NCBI RefSeq assembly: GCF_026914265.1
Contig: NC_069125.1
Span: 65,213,479 to 65,277,478, forward strand
Direction: 5' to 3'
DNA: 64,000 nt
Source of the DNA: Mya arenaria
Taxonomy: Eukaryota; Mollusca; Bivalvia; Myida; Myidae
The notes beneath the pieces are model-generated. The model made no database searches and was not told where the DNA came from. It was given only the letters and a program-made list of their open reading frames with translations. Made by a program: the position numbers and the translations under genes. Shown here in pieces: positions 36,518 to 47,325 of this stretch; position 1 is the stretch's first letter, and every line of letters starts with the position of its first letter.

Positions 36518-37361
36518 CCTGGTCTTACTTCGTGTTGTGGTATTGAACTAGTCATCGTTTCTACACTAGAACATAATATATATGACAAGCGACACCTAGC
36601 GTATCATCGTGGTTTTAAACAGGTATTCATTTTAAACCATAGTGTTTCAGGTGACCGCACTCGTTTGCTTGTTTAAAAGAAATAGGAAATAAGATCAACA
36701 GGTTGATCCTGAATTTAGCCTCTTTCTTAAACCCGTATAGAATTATAAGTGAGTGAAAATGCTTACGCTTTGGCAACACGCACAATTTCAAACGGACTTA
36801 TTCAAAGTATTTTTTGCTGTCAACATATATCATTGTTCAAATTACGTTTTTTTATAATCAAACACGAAACCTCATCTTGCAGATTTTTGTTTGAACATAA
36901 TTTTGAAACTCGAAGACCAATTCATTCAATATTCAGAGCTCCATTTCAAATTTGTAATGATGTGTTATCAATGGTTACAAGCAATTCTATTCACATTTCG
37001 AAAACATCTTAAAATATCAATGTCTCACCTTATAGTAATAATAATTATAATAATAATAATATGTAGTTAAAAATAAGAATGTCGCAACTCTTTTTTATTT
37101 CATCATTAGGCATAATTAAGTAAAATATATACTAATACTGTGTACAAAATGAGTGTAGGGATACATAATACTACATGAAACTAGGAAGTAGTGATTGTTA
37201 ATTCAAAACCATAAGAAACAATTGTACCGAAAGAATATCTATACTACAGTAGTAAAAATAATGTATTGTGCACCACTATAAAACATCACAAATATAATAT
37301 ATATTATAAGTACATTAATTCCTTCAGCCTAAGAATTTTCTGCGTCGTAACTACAATACAG
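36518..37361. other. Short intergenic stretch
   Basis: AT-rich spacer of about 0.85 kb between the start of gene 4 and the stop of gene 5, with an ATA/ATT-rich simple stretch near 37035-37065 and a minus-strand polyadenylation candidate (TTTATT) near 37094. No gene is seen. Confidence 0.5.
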
Positions 37362-39287
37362 TTACAGTCCTCCTACGGAGAGGTAATGCTTGGAAGTAAA
37401 ATTTGTGCTTGATTTTTTCCCAGAAGTGTGTAGTTTGAGTTTGGAAGATGGTCTCTTGGAAGTGATCACCAAGGTGTTTCCTGCAAGTGCTTCAGCTTGC
37501 TGTCTTTTCCATGTAGGAGAAGTGGAAAGGGTCCTGGTTTTCTCTCTTGTTGGAGAACTAGACGTGGTTCTGATTACTTCCCTTGACTTTGTTGGGGTGT
37601 AGGTCGCAGCTTTTATCGATGAGGCCGTGTAGTTAGGGGCAACCTGTATTGTAGGGGATGGAGTCTTCGCTATTTGCTGTGCTGTGTATGCGGTCGGTGA
37701 TAGTATAATCTCTTGTTGTTTAACAGACGTGTTCTGTTGTGAAGATGCATTTACTGAAGCAGGTTTCTGGTAAGAATTTCTGGTGGTCGTGTTTGTAACA
37801 ACGACTGGGACTTCATATTTCTTATGAACGACTTTGCCATCAGCCTGGTCTTGGCCAGAAACATAACTTTGCTCATAAACAAAGTGCGTTTTCTTCGCTG
37901 GTTCTTTGGAATGATTCAAATGATTTCCAGAACCATTTTTCAGGGAAACGAGTTTTCCATATGATTTCCGCTTTTGATAGCTAAACATGATGTCAAAAAA
38001 CAAAATAAGAGAAACTACGAAAAGTAGAACTCCTCCAACGCCGAACAGAAACAGTGAGTAGGGGAAAGACACATTCGAGCTGTCTTTGCTCAACTTCCTG
38101 ACATGGTTCCCCTTTTGTCCAACTGGGATCAGCGCCAAAATTCCTGTAATAAAACATTCATCATAGTGCAGGGTTTATGTATAGGCCTATAAAACAGGCT
38201 ATTTTAATAAAAATAGGTGATAAACAAAGCTAACAGTGTGTAACGTTATAACATTAAAATGCACCAGTTGCTTGGTGTGAATCGGTTTTTAAAGCTGCGC
38301 TCTCACAGATTGACCGTTTTGACAACTTTTTTTCTTTTTTTATCTTGGAACGAGCCAGTTTTTGCAAAACCCATGTTAACCAGGTATATAAGACTGCTGA
38401 CAAAAATTTAGATCACAGATTATTATAATTATATAAGTTTAAAAATGATGTTTTATGCAATTTTTAAACCGTTAGTAACGGTTCAAGCCATAAAACATTA
38501 ATTTTCGAACGGAAATATGAAACTCTACGATCTGATTTTTTGTCAGCAATCTTATATCATTGGTTTGCAGATATTTACTAAAAAAATCGCTCTTTTCAAG
38601 ACAAAAAAAAATAAATAAAAAAGTTGTAAGAATTGTATATCTGTGAGAGTGCCGCTTTAACTTAAAGTGTTAACCAAATGTCAACTTTTATCATAAGTTT
38701 TTTACACATAGTATTTACCTGCAGCAAAGCAAACGAAGATTGCGAAAAACCCTATCACTTTTCTTGATTTCCTATCGCCAGAGCCTCTTTGGGAAAGCAG
38801 TAATATCAAGGCGAAAACCGAGAGACCCACAGCAACGGACGTTTCGACTTGACTGGTCAGCCATGCATCTCGGGTCTCTGCAATAACAAATTAATCGTCA
38901 TTAGTTAACACCACAATTAACTATTTATCTTAAACAAATAACCGATTACTTTATCGTTTTCGTTATAGCCATATCTACCTTTTGCTCTTTTTGTTAAAAA
39001 CAATATACAATTTAATTATATTTGAATATCAAATGTTCACCTGTTGACCAGTGAAGAAGACTGAATGTTTCACATTCCCTCTGGCCCGTTGGTGTGTTCC
39101 TGTCACATGAAACCGTGTACCACAAACCCACGTGCTGAGATTCGTCCGATGAATCCAAGTAAATCCATCCTGGGCTAACAAATCCCCCGCACAGCAAAAT
39201 CACGGCTAAAACTGTCAGAAACAGGGAGAGTGCCGAACGTACTCCATTCCCAACGTCATTTACATGTTGTTTTTGCGCAGACCTCAT
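37362..39287 (-). CDS. Claudin-like four-transmembrane protein 5, long Ser/Thr-rich tail
   Basis: Exons are 39287-39041, 38877-38719 and 38143-37362, both introns phase 1, giving 396 codons (395 residues). Exon 2 (159 nt) codes for TM2-TM3 and was placed from splice sites and phase. TM1 is about 18-40. The loop motif is W41...G54-L-W56...C61-x10-C72, the classical claudin-like spacing that the other four genes lack. TM4 follows FPYSLF. The tail of about 220 residues is rich in Ser, Thr, Lys and Gln, with repeated SPT/TYTPTKS-type wording suggesting phosphorylation. It ends SKHYLSVGGL, echoing NKHYNSSMV of gene 2. An in-frame TTG lies upstream, but ATG at 39287 is the natural start. Confidence 0.85.
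38288..38660 (+). mobile_element. Foldback MITE, copy B
   Basis: A long near-perfect palindrome begins TTAAAGCTGCGCTCTCACAG and ends CTGTGAGAGTGCCGCTTTAA, with the centre near 'accgttagtaacggttcaag'. It lies in intron 2 of claudin-like gene 5. TTAA occurs at both ends and could be a target-site duplication or part of the inverted repeat. Confidence 0.85.
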
Positions 39288-40684
39288 TCTTACACACAAC
39301 TCGAAAACAAAATAAGTTGATCAGTCCGATCCGTTCAATATCTGTCACATTCCTGTCATTTCACCATTGATTTATCCTGGAGAAAAACAGTAAGCCTAAC
39401 ACAGGACCTCTTTACATTGTCCAAATATCTTTAAGGTAAAATGAGAGAAAATGTTAATGTCAATCAATTGTGGTGTTAAAGATCTCAGCCACTGCTATAG
39501 CCGGTTTCTAGTTTAAAATTCTTTGTGTGATGAACGGCATTTTAAGCAAGTATAATCAGTAAATAACCTCTGACAACTTGACTGATGTTAATTTCAGCTT
39601 GAGCACCAACGGACCGGGACATACATTAAGTTCAGCCAAATATTTTGGCTGGTGTTATTTCATTCGAATAACAGGTGGTACACAGATAAAGTTTGCGAAA
39701 GCATAGTTACGCTACATATTGGGAAGAAAGTATCAATCTTTTTTCGAGAAAACAAAGAATTTTAACACTTCACCCTTGCGCTGCTGGGTGAATATAAAAC
39801 TAATTCTATAAGTTTAAATTGAAATGATACCGCACATAAAAAAGACAGTTCTGGAGGCAACACGTTTCGAAACATTTTATTTGAAATGAATGTGTTGGAT
39901 TTACAATATTAACAAGAGCAGTTACAGACTGCCATATCCTTCGGAGAAGTAGGAACAGTATCAACTTCGTCTTACGACAAAGGATTATAATTAAACAATA
40001 TACACTATCTTAATAAATGCTGCACCCTGATTTACTGTTGTAGTGCACTGAACTTGGCCCATCTGTGAATGATGTTCGAAGTAAATGCATCAAACACTTC
40101 GATTTATACCCCCCCCCCCGCATTTCAACTCATTGATAAACATCTGTATATAGTTTAGTTAAATACCTCAAATACTTTTCAGGGTAGACTCCGGACAAGC
40201 AATGCTTATCAAAGTTAACGAAGGGCATTAACTGAAATAAATACTGCAGCCAGAGTTATGGTTCCCGTGCACTGCACTTCTCCTCAATGACAGTTATCTG
40301 TAAATAAAATTTAAAGTCAATACCTACCTCAAAGACTTTTCAAGTAAAGCTTAGGACAAGATTTCCCGGACGCACGCACGCACACACGCACATGCATTAT
40401 CTCCTTCGCTTTTCTGTGATAATAAACGAACCCAGATCGACTTTAATCGACTACATACTAGGCACGGACAAATGTCTGTTATGGTCTTTGTAAGAACTAA
40501 CATGGATACACAATCGGTTCGCAGTCTGGCACTGAACTAAAGCGTTCTGATTGATGAATGAACATAAATCTACGGAAGCCTATATTTTTTAAGAAACACT
40601 AGTTAGTTTCATAATTGAAAAAAAAATAAATAAAGAGCCTTTGTAGTTTTTTCTTCCAATGCTTTATTTCCGTGATTTTGAAGT
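39288..40684. other. Intergenic between claudin-like gene 5 and the AChBP-like gene
   Basis: About 1.4 kb holding the upstream region of gene 5 and the 3' end of the AChBP-like gene. It includes a C11 run near 40110 and a short ACGC-rich simple repeat near 40372-40395. No coding potential was seen, and in particular nothing resembling Cys-loop receptor transmembrane segments. Confidence 0.6.
40663..40668 (-). terminator. Polyadenylation signal of the AChBP-like gene
   Basis: AATAAA on the minus strand lies only 16 nt beyond the TAA stop at 40687-40685. It supports the view that the gene ends here and does not continue into transmembrane exons. Confidence 0.6.
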
Positions 40685-43600
40685 TTACTTTTTGTTAAGA
40701 TTCAGCGTATATACCGCGACACTGTAGCGGTTCAACTCAAAATGAGCACACGTTGTGTCGACCAGAGCCCATTCTCGATCAAAGTCCGCAAACAGGTCAA
40801 GCTGGGCGTGGTCGTCTGCCGACAGCTTGAGAGTGGAACTGTCGTACACCCAGGAACCAAACAGCAGCTTGCACGACAATATTTCGTTTTTTGAAAAAGC
40901 GTCCGGCATGCTGCAAAACGACTGCACGTGAGCCGGATGAAGATACGTCACGTTACCGTCGTTTGACACCCGAGCCTTCACATGATACACGTTGTCGGGA
41001 TTACCTGCACTGAAAAAGCAAGTTCAATTTTCTAAATGGAACCCGGTACAAGAGAGGTTCGCGAAATTCTAGCAATTGTACAAAGCAGTAATATCAACAA
41101 AACCAACCATATAAACACTCATCTTTATACCATTACAAATACAAGCCTTTCAATATTTAAAAATGAGACATGACTTTTATATCAACAACAGCAGCCATGA
41201 CAGAATACTTCTGAAGACCAAAAAGAAGCATCACCTATTATACAGGATTATGTCGGGGATCCACAGGAGGTCAACAGGGACTTCCAGCTTGTCGATGTTG
41301 GCGGCTCCCAGCAGTTCACCCAGCCGTGCATCAGGCCACGTCCACCGCTGCCACGCGTCCACCGTCAACACTTGCCGCTCAACGTCCTACGGAATATCGG
41401 ATCGACTATTATGGCGGGCTAATTTACACTGTGTGGGAATGGACACCGGATATAGCTCGAAAAATGATCAATCAATAAGCATTTGATTCTGACACATGGT
41501 AAGTTTTTTGTTATTATTATTTTATTTTATAGTGATATTTATCAAATTCGAAGAGCTTCGAATAGATCAATCCTGTGCAATACACGACTATATAATGGAA
41601 ATGTGTCTCCTCTTTTGTATAATAGCAAAATTCTCGCCGAATGTTGCATGATCGCTCACAAATGTTATGTGGTACGATTTCAAACATGAAACAACAAATA
41701 GAAAATAAGAATGAAAACTGAATCGAGCGATTTCATTATAATTACAGCATCTAATATTGTGTATGATATCAATACGATATGTTTTGTTGTTATGGAGATA
41801 TTCATCCTTTTTGATGACCTGAAGATGTACTGGGGATAGCTGAAGCAAATAAATAACTGCACAAGGGATAGCTATTAACTGTACTGAGGATAGTTGCGAT
41901 GTATTTATATTAACGAGACTGTGATGATGGTTACGTCTTCTTAACTCTATGCACTCTCAGGGAAAATTGTCCAATGTTGTCCATATCGAGAAATTAGAGC
42001 AATAATGTTACTGTTATATGTATAGTATACCTTACATAAATGTGTCCCTTGTTTGTATATATAAATAAAGATGATCGGTCCGTATGTCTTTGCATTCTAA
42101 TGAAAATTCAGTTTTATATCATCAGCTGTCCATATCATAAATATAATATTGACCGGTGACGTCATACAACTAGTAAGTGCGGCTTGCTATTTTCACAACG
42201 ACGTAGAAAAGTCGCAAGAAAACTTCATTAGCTTTGTTTAATAAAACACGCCTACAGCGCTTTAAAAGTATTTAGTGGTAATATAAAAGGTTCGGTATAA
42301 TATAAAAAATATTTACATTACACTTCGGGCACCAGTCAGTTGCAACCACGGCCCCCAGGTCCTGGGGTATAACGGGGACAGCCGGGGAAAAGGGCCGTGT
42401 TTGTACTTTTCATGTGCCCCCGCAGGGCCGGGTGACCGCGGTGGTTTTGTCATAGCGCCAAATTTAGCGGAGATTGGGCCTTATGTAGAGTCTCTGGGGT
42501 GCGGGGGCATTTGGCCGGGGTTTAACCATCACAGGGCGGGGATTTTACCCGGGGTTGGCTGGACCGAAAGTCAAAGTCCCGGCTATTTTTGCAACGTTTT
42601 TGCACACTAAGTCATCAATAATAAATAATATATTGTGATCAAATTTTGTTCACTTGAAGCTGTTTCTAAGCTTGGATCGATGTTGCTATTACTTAGAACA
42701 GGAAATGGTCTCAGCTCGTTCACTTCACCGAGAAACTAATGAAACCTTGAAATATAAGCAGCATGCATACACATGTATACGTTCATTTAGGAGGACATGT
42801 ACCAAACTCATTGATAACTTAAGTTTATTCAATAATTTGTCATTACATTGTACTCTCACTTTTGCAGATAATTTGAAAAATAGATTTGACGGATGCTCAG
42901 CGGTAACTGTGACTGAGGATAATGGAAAAAAAGTTTTTGTGCAGCATATGTACCTATTCAACTGACTACAAAAGCAACCTGAAAAGGCATATGAATGTAC
43001 AAAGAGACATACCAAGGACCAGCACTCCAAAATCTAAAGAAAAGGCGAATGAAATATCGAAGCCATTAAATATTATGTGTATTGTATATATACTGTTATT
43101 GTGCTACGATCATCTTGGTCCATTTTTACATGCTATCCCCAGTACACATTGCTCAACTTTGAAACTATCCCCAGTACACAAAATGGCTATCCCCGGTACA
43201 GTATCGTGAAATTTGTAAGGGCATATCTTTAACAGTTTAAAAGTTACATTGCCAGTTTTTACAATAAACATAGTTTAGCTTATGTTTGTAAAATCCTTCG
43301 ATTCAGATTTCTTTATTTATTCGATATATTTCCTAAGATTACAATACTTGTCGAAATTCTGTGAGTTTGAAGTGATCATCACATATTTTAAGTAACATTT
43401 TTCATGGTCTGCTAATTCTTAAGCATTATAAAGCACATCATAGGCCAAATTTAGCATTCAGCTATTAGTTCAAACACTTGTTTCATTTGTGGATACGGTA
43501 GATAATCGTTAACACAGCAAGATCTTACCTCTGGTCTAGAAAAACAACAGCATATTGGTATGTTTACTTATCACTTTTTGAGCTATATCCGGTGTCCATT

Positions 43601-45787
43601 CACACACAATGATTTAGCTATCAGTCATACACAAGTACAGTATGTGTACACCACGTGGCAAATTGCGTCATAAATGCCACGTCGGAATGCAATATTTTGC
43701 TTCGAGCATAGACTTTAAACAAAGATAACTTCACTATAATTTCACCATTTTAAATAAAACATAGCGTAGTCTACGCCACTTTCGGAGCCCCGCCTTCGAT
43801 CTTTTACCAGACTTTGAGAGTTTAGTTTCTTAAAGCTGCACTCTCACAGATTAAACGTTTTGACAACTTTTTTATTTTTTGTCTTGGAACAAGCCAATTT
43901 TTGCAAAATTCCATGGAAACCAGTTATATAAAAGTGCTGACAAAAAGTTAGATCGATATTTATATAATTTAAGTTAAACAAATTGATGTTTTATGCATTT
44001 TTCTTAAACCGTTAGTAACGGTTTAAGCTATAAAACATTAATTTTCGAACGGAAATATGAAAATCTGCGATCTGGTTTTTTGTCAGCAATATTTTATCAT
44101 CGGTTGGCAGATATTTATGCAAAAATGTGCTCTTTCCAAGACAAAAAAAAATAAAAAAAAGTTGTAAAAACGCTATATCTGTGAGGGTGCAGTTGTAAAA
44201 ATATTACCAGGCCATTCTTATTCAAAATCAATACATATACATGTAAAACAAACATACGTCTTGAGTGATACACCCTCAACTTCTTACCAAATAATGCATT
44301 TATGGAAAATATTGATTACTATTAACAATATTATTACTGTTTATTTAATATCTAAAAGCGCAAATTATTAAATGATTGGTGAATGCTAAAAGATTAACTC
44401 CGATTCACTATGGTCTCATAAGGTAGACATACCGTGTTTTCTACACATTTCTTTTAAATTAAACTCGGTATCCTTCATAAGAACCATTGTTTTCAACATT
44501 TCTTCATCCTTTTAGGTATATTAAAGCAATTGTATCAAATGTGTTAAATCTTATTTGGAAGTAATAGTGCATCTTTAAAACAATGCGACAAACCTTTTCA
44601 CAAACCGGCCGCCTGACAGTCAAATCATTATTTTGGAAACAGGTTTGTCAAAGTGTTTTATGAAACTAAGCACCATTTCAATCTCCGGTAATAAAACGAA
44701 TGCGGGGCTCGTTAAGCGACATAGGCTGCCCTTTGTTTCATTTAAAATGATGTAATTAAAGAAAAGTTATCTTTGTTTTAAGTTTTCACTTTAAACAGAA
44801 TGTTGCCTTCCGACGTAGTATATATGACGTAATTTATCACGTGGCATACATACACTGAAGTAAATACAGCAAAAAAAGCTGGGAAAAGGAGCAAGCTCAT
44901 GGCACTTAAATTGCACATTAAATTGGTTTACGGATCCGCCGCCCGAAATTCCTTTTTTTTTTAACCAATTAATAAAAAATGGCCTAATATAACTATGAAT
45001 TACTGCAGTTTAACGATGTCAGACAATCTCGAAATGTCTATAAGATATTTAGACATTTCGAGATTTTCTGACATTGGTAAACTGCAGCATTTCATATTAT
45101 GTTATGCTAGATCGTTGGTAGGAGTGACGCCTATGAAAACCCTGAGGTTAAATGTCACTATTTTTACAGGTCATATGACATTTAAGTAGGACTACATTCC
45201 CAACATCCCGCCTGTACGACGTACATAACGTAATTGCAAGACGACGACACACCGGTAATGCAATGACAATAGCTCTAATATGTGTTTCGATATATAAATA
45301 AATTTTATGTGTTGCTTGTTAGGCCTTTAAAACCCAATTCCATGCAAAACGTCACGTTCACGGCGTTCGTTAAAACATTCACATACTACGTCGAGGATGC
45401 GGTTGAGGAAGAGGGCGTGGTGGACGGTGACGGCGCCGTCTTCTCCTCTAGGCACGGTCAGCCGCTGGTATATGGCGGGGTCCGCGATGTACTGGAACAA
45501 TGAGTTTTCTGCCTCCATGCGAGTGACAGCTTTAGATTCATCGTCAGAATCATCGTCTGGAAGGAACATAAAGAGTTTTGATGTGTTCATTTACGTCCAA
45601 TATATTACAATCGCAAAAAGCATAACACAATTGACATATACGTCATCGTCGAATTAAAGCAGGCTTGCAATCATTTAGTTAAGGCTAAGTATTCTTGTTT
45701 CTGTTTGAATTTGTAAAATGAAGTTACAGTGAAGTCACTCACCAACTGAAGCTTTGTATTCTCCAGAGACGAAACAAAACAGAAAAG
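40685..45787 (-). CDS. Acetylcholine-binding-protein-like soluble Cys-loop ligand-binding domain (5' exon missing)
   Basis: Exons are 45787-45743, 45556-45387, 41386-41235 and 41009-40685, with phases 1, 0 and 2 agreeing at each join. The first 45-nt exon codes FLFCFVSGEYKASV, a signal-peptide core, so a start exon lies further upstream. Next comes an acidic stretch (DDDSDDES), then HHALFLNRILDV joined to DVERQVLTVDAWQRW. This matches the 'IIDVDEKNQVLTT.VW' block of nicotinic receptors, and the intron sits at the same place. WIPDIILYN is loop A. The Cys-loop is C-x13-C (CSMPDAFSKNEILSC), followed by GSWVYD. The protein ends LNLNKK after the last beta strand, with no transmembrane segment. The loop C region has one Cys, not the adjacent pair that defines alpha-type acetylcholine sites. 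AChBPs are secreted, pentameric modulators of cholinergic signalling; ligand and role here are inferred. Confidence 0.85.
41418..43619 (+). mobile_element. 2.2-kb terminal-inverted-repeat DNA element with a zinc-finger remnant
   Basis: The left end at about 41418-41468 has GCTAATTTACACTGTGTGGG then AATGGACACCGGATATAGCT. The right end at 43571-43619, read inversely, has GCTAAATCATTGTGTGTGAA and the same TGGACACCGGATATAGCT. Inside, 'tatccccagtaca' phrases occur inverted near both ends (41827-41900 and 43130-43200). A plus-strand ORF at 42922-43209 opens with a C2H2-type finger (CSICTYSTDYKSNLKRH) whose last His is replaced by Gln. The element lies about 30 bp inside the intron from the exon at 41386. 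Superfamily not determined. Confidence 0.6.
42328..42608 (+). mobile_element. TTA-type MITE, copy 1
   Basis: The left end GCACCAGTCAGTTGCAACCA and the body ('atttagcggagattgggcct', 'cggggttggctggaccgaaa') match the copy at 56327-56563. The right end is decayed. This copy is nested inside the 2.2-kb element at 41418-43619. Confidence 0.75.
43638..44857 (+). mobile_element. 1.2-kb element with long inverted repeats, carrying a nested foldback MITE
   Basis: The left arm (43638-43825) and right arm (44672-44857) are inverse copies with gaps. They share cagtatgtgtacaccacgtg/cagtgtatgtatgccacgtg, 'acgtcggaa.gcaa', 'aaacaaagataact' and 'gagccccgc.ttcg'. The foldback MITE copy C occupies 43831-44193 just inside the left arm. 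No ORF remains. Confidence 0.65.
43831..44193 (+). mobile_element. Foldback MITE, copy C
   Basis: The palindrome runs from TAAAGCTGCACTCTCACAGA to 'atatctgtgagggtgcag', centred near 'aaaccgttagtaacggttta'. It is the same family as the copies at 31.8, 38.3 and 60.9 kb, here nested inside the 1.2-kb inverted-repeat element. Confidence 0.85.
45003..45087 (+). repeat. 37-bp hairpin with 11-nt loop
   Basis: The left arm 45003-45039 (from CTGCAGTTTAACGATGTCAG) pairs with 45051-45087, with three mismatches in 37 positions. Flanking bases extend the similarity more weakly. It sits 300 bp downstream, in transcription sense, of the exon ending at 45387, inside the AChBP-like intron. Confidence 0.85.
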
Positions 45788-46324
45788 CTAAAATAAAAAA
45801 TAAACATGTATGATTTTCTACATGTCTCCCCATTTTTAATAATCTGAGAGTCGATTATTTAGCCCTATTTACATGGTCCTAAGTATGTCTGTCAAAACCA
45901 ATTAACTAAAACACTTCACATTTGTACCATTAGACACGATGTACTAGTTTCCATAGTTCAATTAGGTTATACATGTAGACCACAGTCATGCGGATCATGC
46001 ATTTTCAGTTCACTAATGAGAAATATATTGCATTGATTTTAATTACGATATACAAAAACAGATCACACGCATTTGGTATTTTACACATTTTAAAGTGAAG
46101 GTTTAGAAGATCAAATTCAAATAGATTTTTTTCATGTACCAAATAAAACAAGTGCCTCATTTATATAATCAGAGAAACCGAGAGTAGTGCGACAATGGGA
46201 CCGACAGGTTTCGGGAAACACATACTAACAACAGCAATCAGTCGCACACTCGATGGCAGTCGATTTGCAAGCATCGGCGGTTACTGACGAGCGGCCCATT
46301 CCGTTACTCGCCATTCGCTGATGT

Positions 46325-47325
46325 CGTGGCAATGCGACATGTAATGAACGACGCGTAACGGGATGGGTCAGTCCTGGGTATCCGACAATGAAGGACGTGT
46401 AACGGGCTGGGTCATTCCTGTGTATCCGACAATGAGCAACGTGTAACGGGCTGGGTCATTCCTGTGTATCCGACAATGAGCGACGTGTAACGGGCTGGGT
46501 CATTCCTGTGTAACCGACAATGAGCGACGTGTAACGGGCTGGGTCAGTCTTGGGTATCCGACAATGAGCGACGTGTAACGGGCTGGGTCATTCCTGTGTA
46601 TCCGACAATGAGCGACGTGTAACGGGCTGGGTCAGTCCTGGGTATCCGACAATGAGCGACGTGTAACGGACTGGGTAATTCCTGTGTATCCGACAAGGAG
46701 CAACGTGTAACGGACTGGGTCATTCCTGTGTATCCGACAATGAGCGACGTGTAACGGGCTGGGTCATTCCTGTGTATCCGACAATGAGCGACGTGTAACG
46801 GGCTGGGTCAGTCCTGGGTATCCGACAATGAGCGACGTGTAACGGACTGGGTAATTCCTGTGTATCCGACAATGAGCAACGTGTAACGGACTGGGTCATT
46901 CCTGTGTATCCGACAATGAGCGACGTGTAACGGGCTGGGTCATTCCTGTGTATCCGACAATGAGCGACGTGTAACGAGCTGGGTCATTCAAGTGTATACG
47001 AAAAATAATGTAGTGTAACGGAATGGGCCAGTGCTGTGTATCCGACAATGAGCGACGTGTAACGGGATGGGTAAGTACTGTGTATCCGATAATGAATAGA
47101 GAGTAACGGGATGGGTCAGTCATGTGTATCCGACAATGAATGTAGTGTTACGGGAATGGTCAGTCCTGGGTATCCGACAATGAACGGATTGTAACGGGAT
47201 GGGTTAGTCCTGGCTATCCGAAAATGAATGGAGTGTTACCGGAGGGGTCAGTCCTGGGTATCCGACAATGAACAGATTGTAACGGGAGGGGTCAGTCCTG
47301 GGTATCCGACAATGGAACGGTCAGT
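46325..47325 (+). repeat. 44-bp minisatellite, about 22 copies
   Basis: The unit is 'tgtgtatccgacaatgagcg' + 'acgtgtaacgggctgggtca' + 'ttcc', with alternation of 'cattcctgtg' and 'cagtcctggg' variants. The centre is homogeneous and the right-hand copies are diverged. Just after the last unit, 47314-47338 matches one end of the repeat at 26826-27055. Confidence 0.93.

Noticed and set aside
40685-40700. AAAAA|GTAAAC as a donor continuing the AChBP-like gene into transmembrane exons
   Set aside because: The donor is possible, but an AATAAA lies 16 nt past the stop and no transmembrane exon is visible in the next 1.4 kb before the claudin-like gene. Kept as the main way the soluble model could fail.
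45397-45657. 86-codon plus-strand ORF
   Set aside because: It is antisense to the AChBP-like N-terminal exon, whose minus-strand reading fits the family and the phases.
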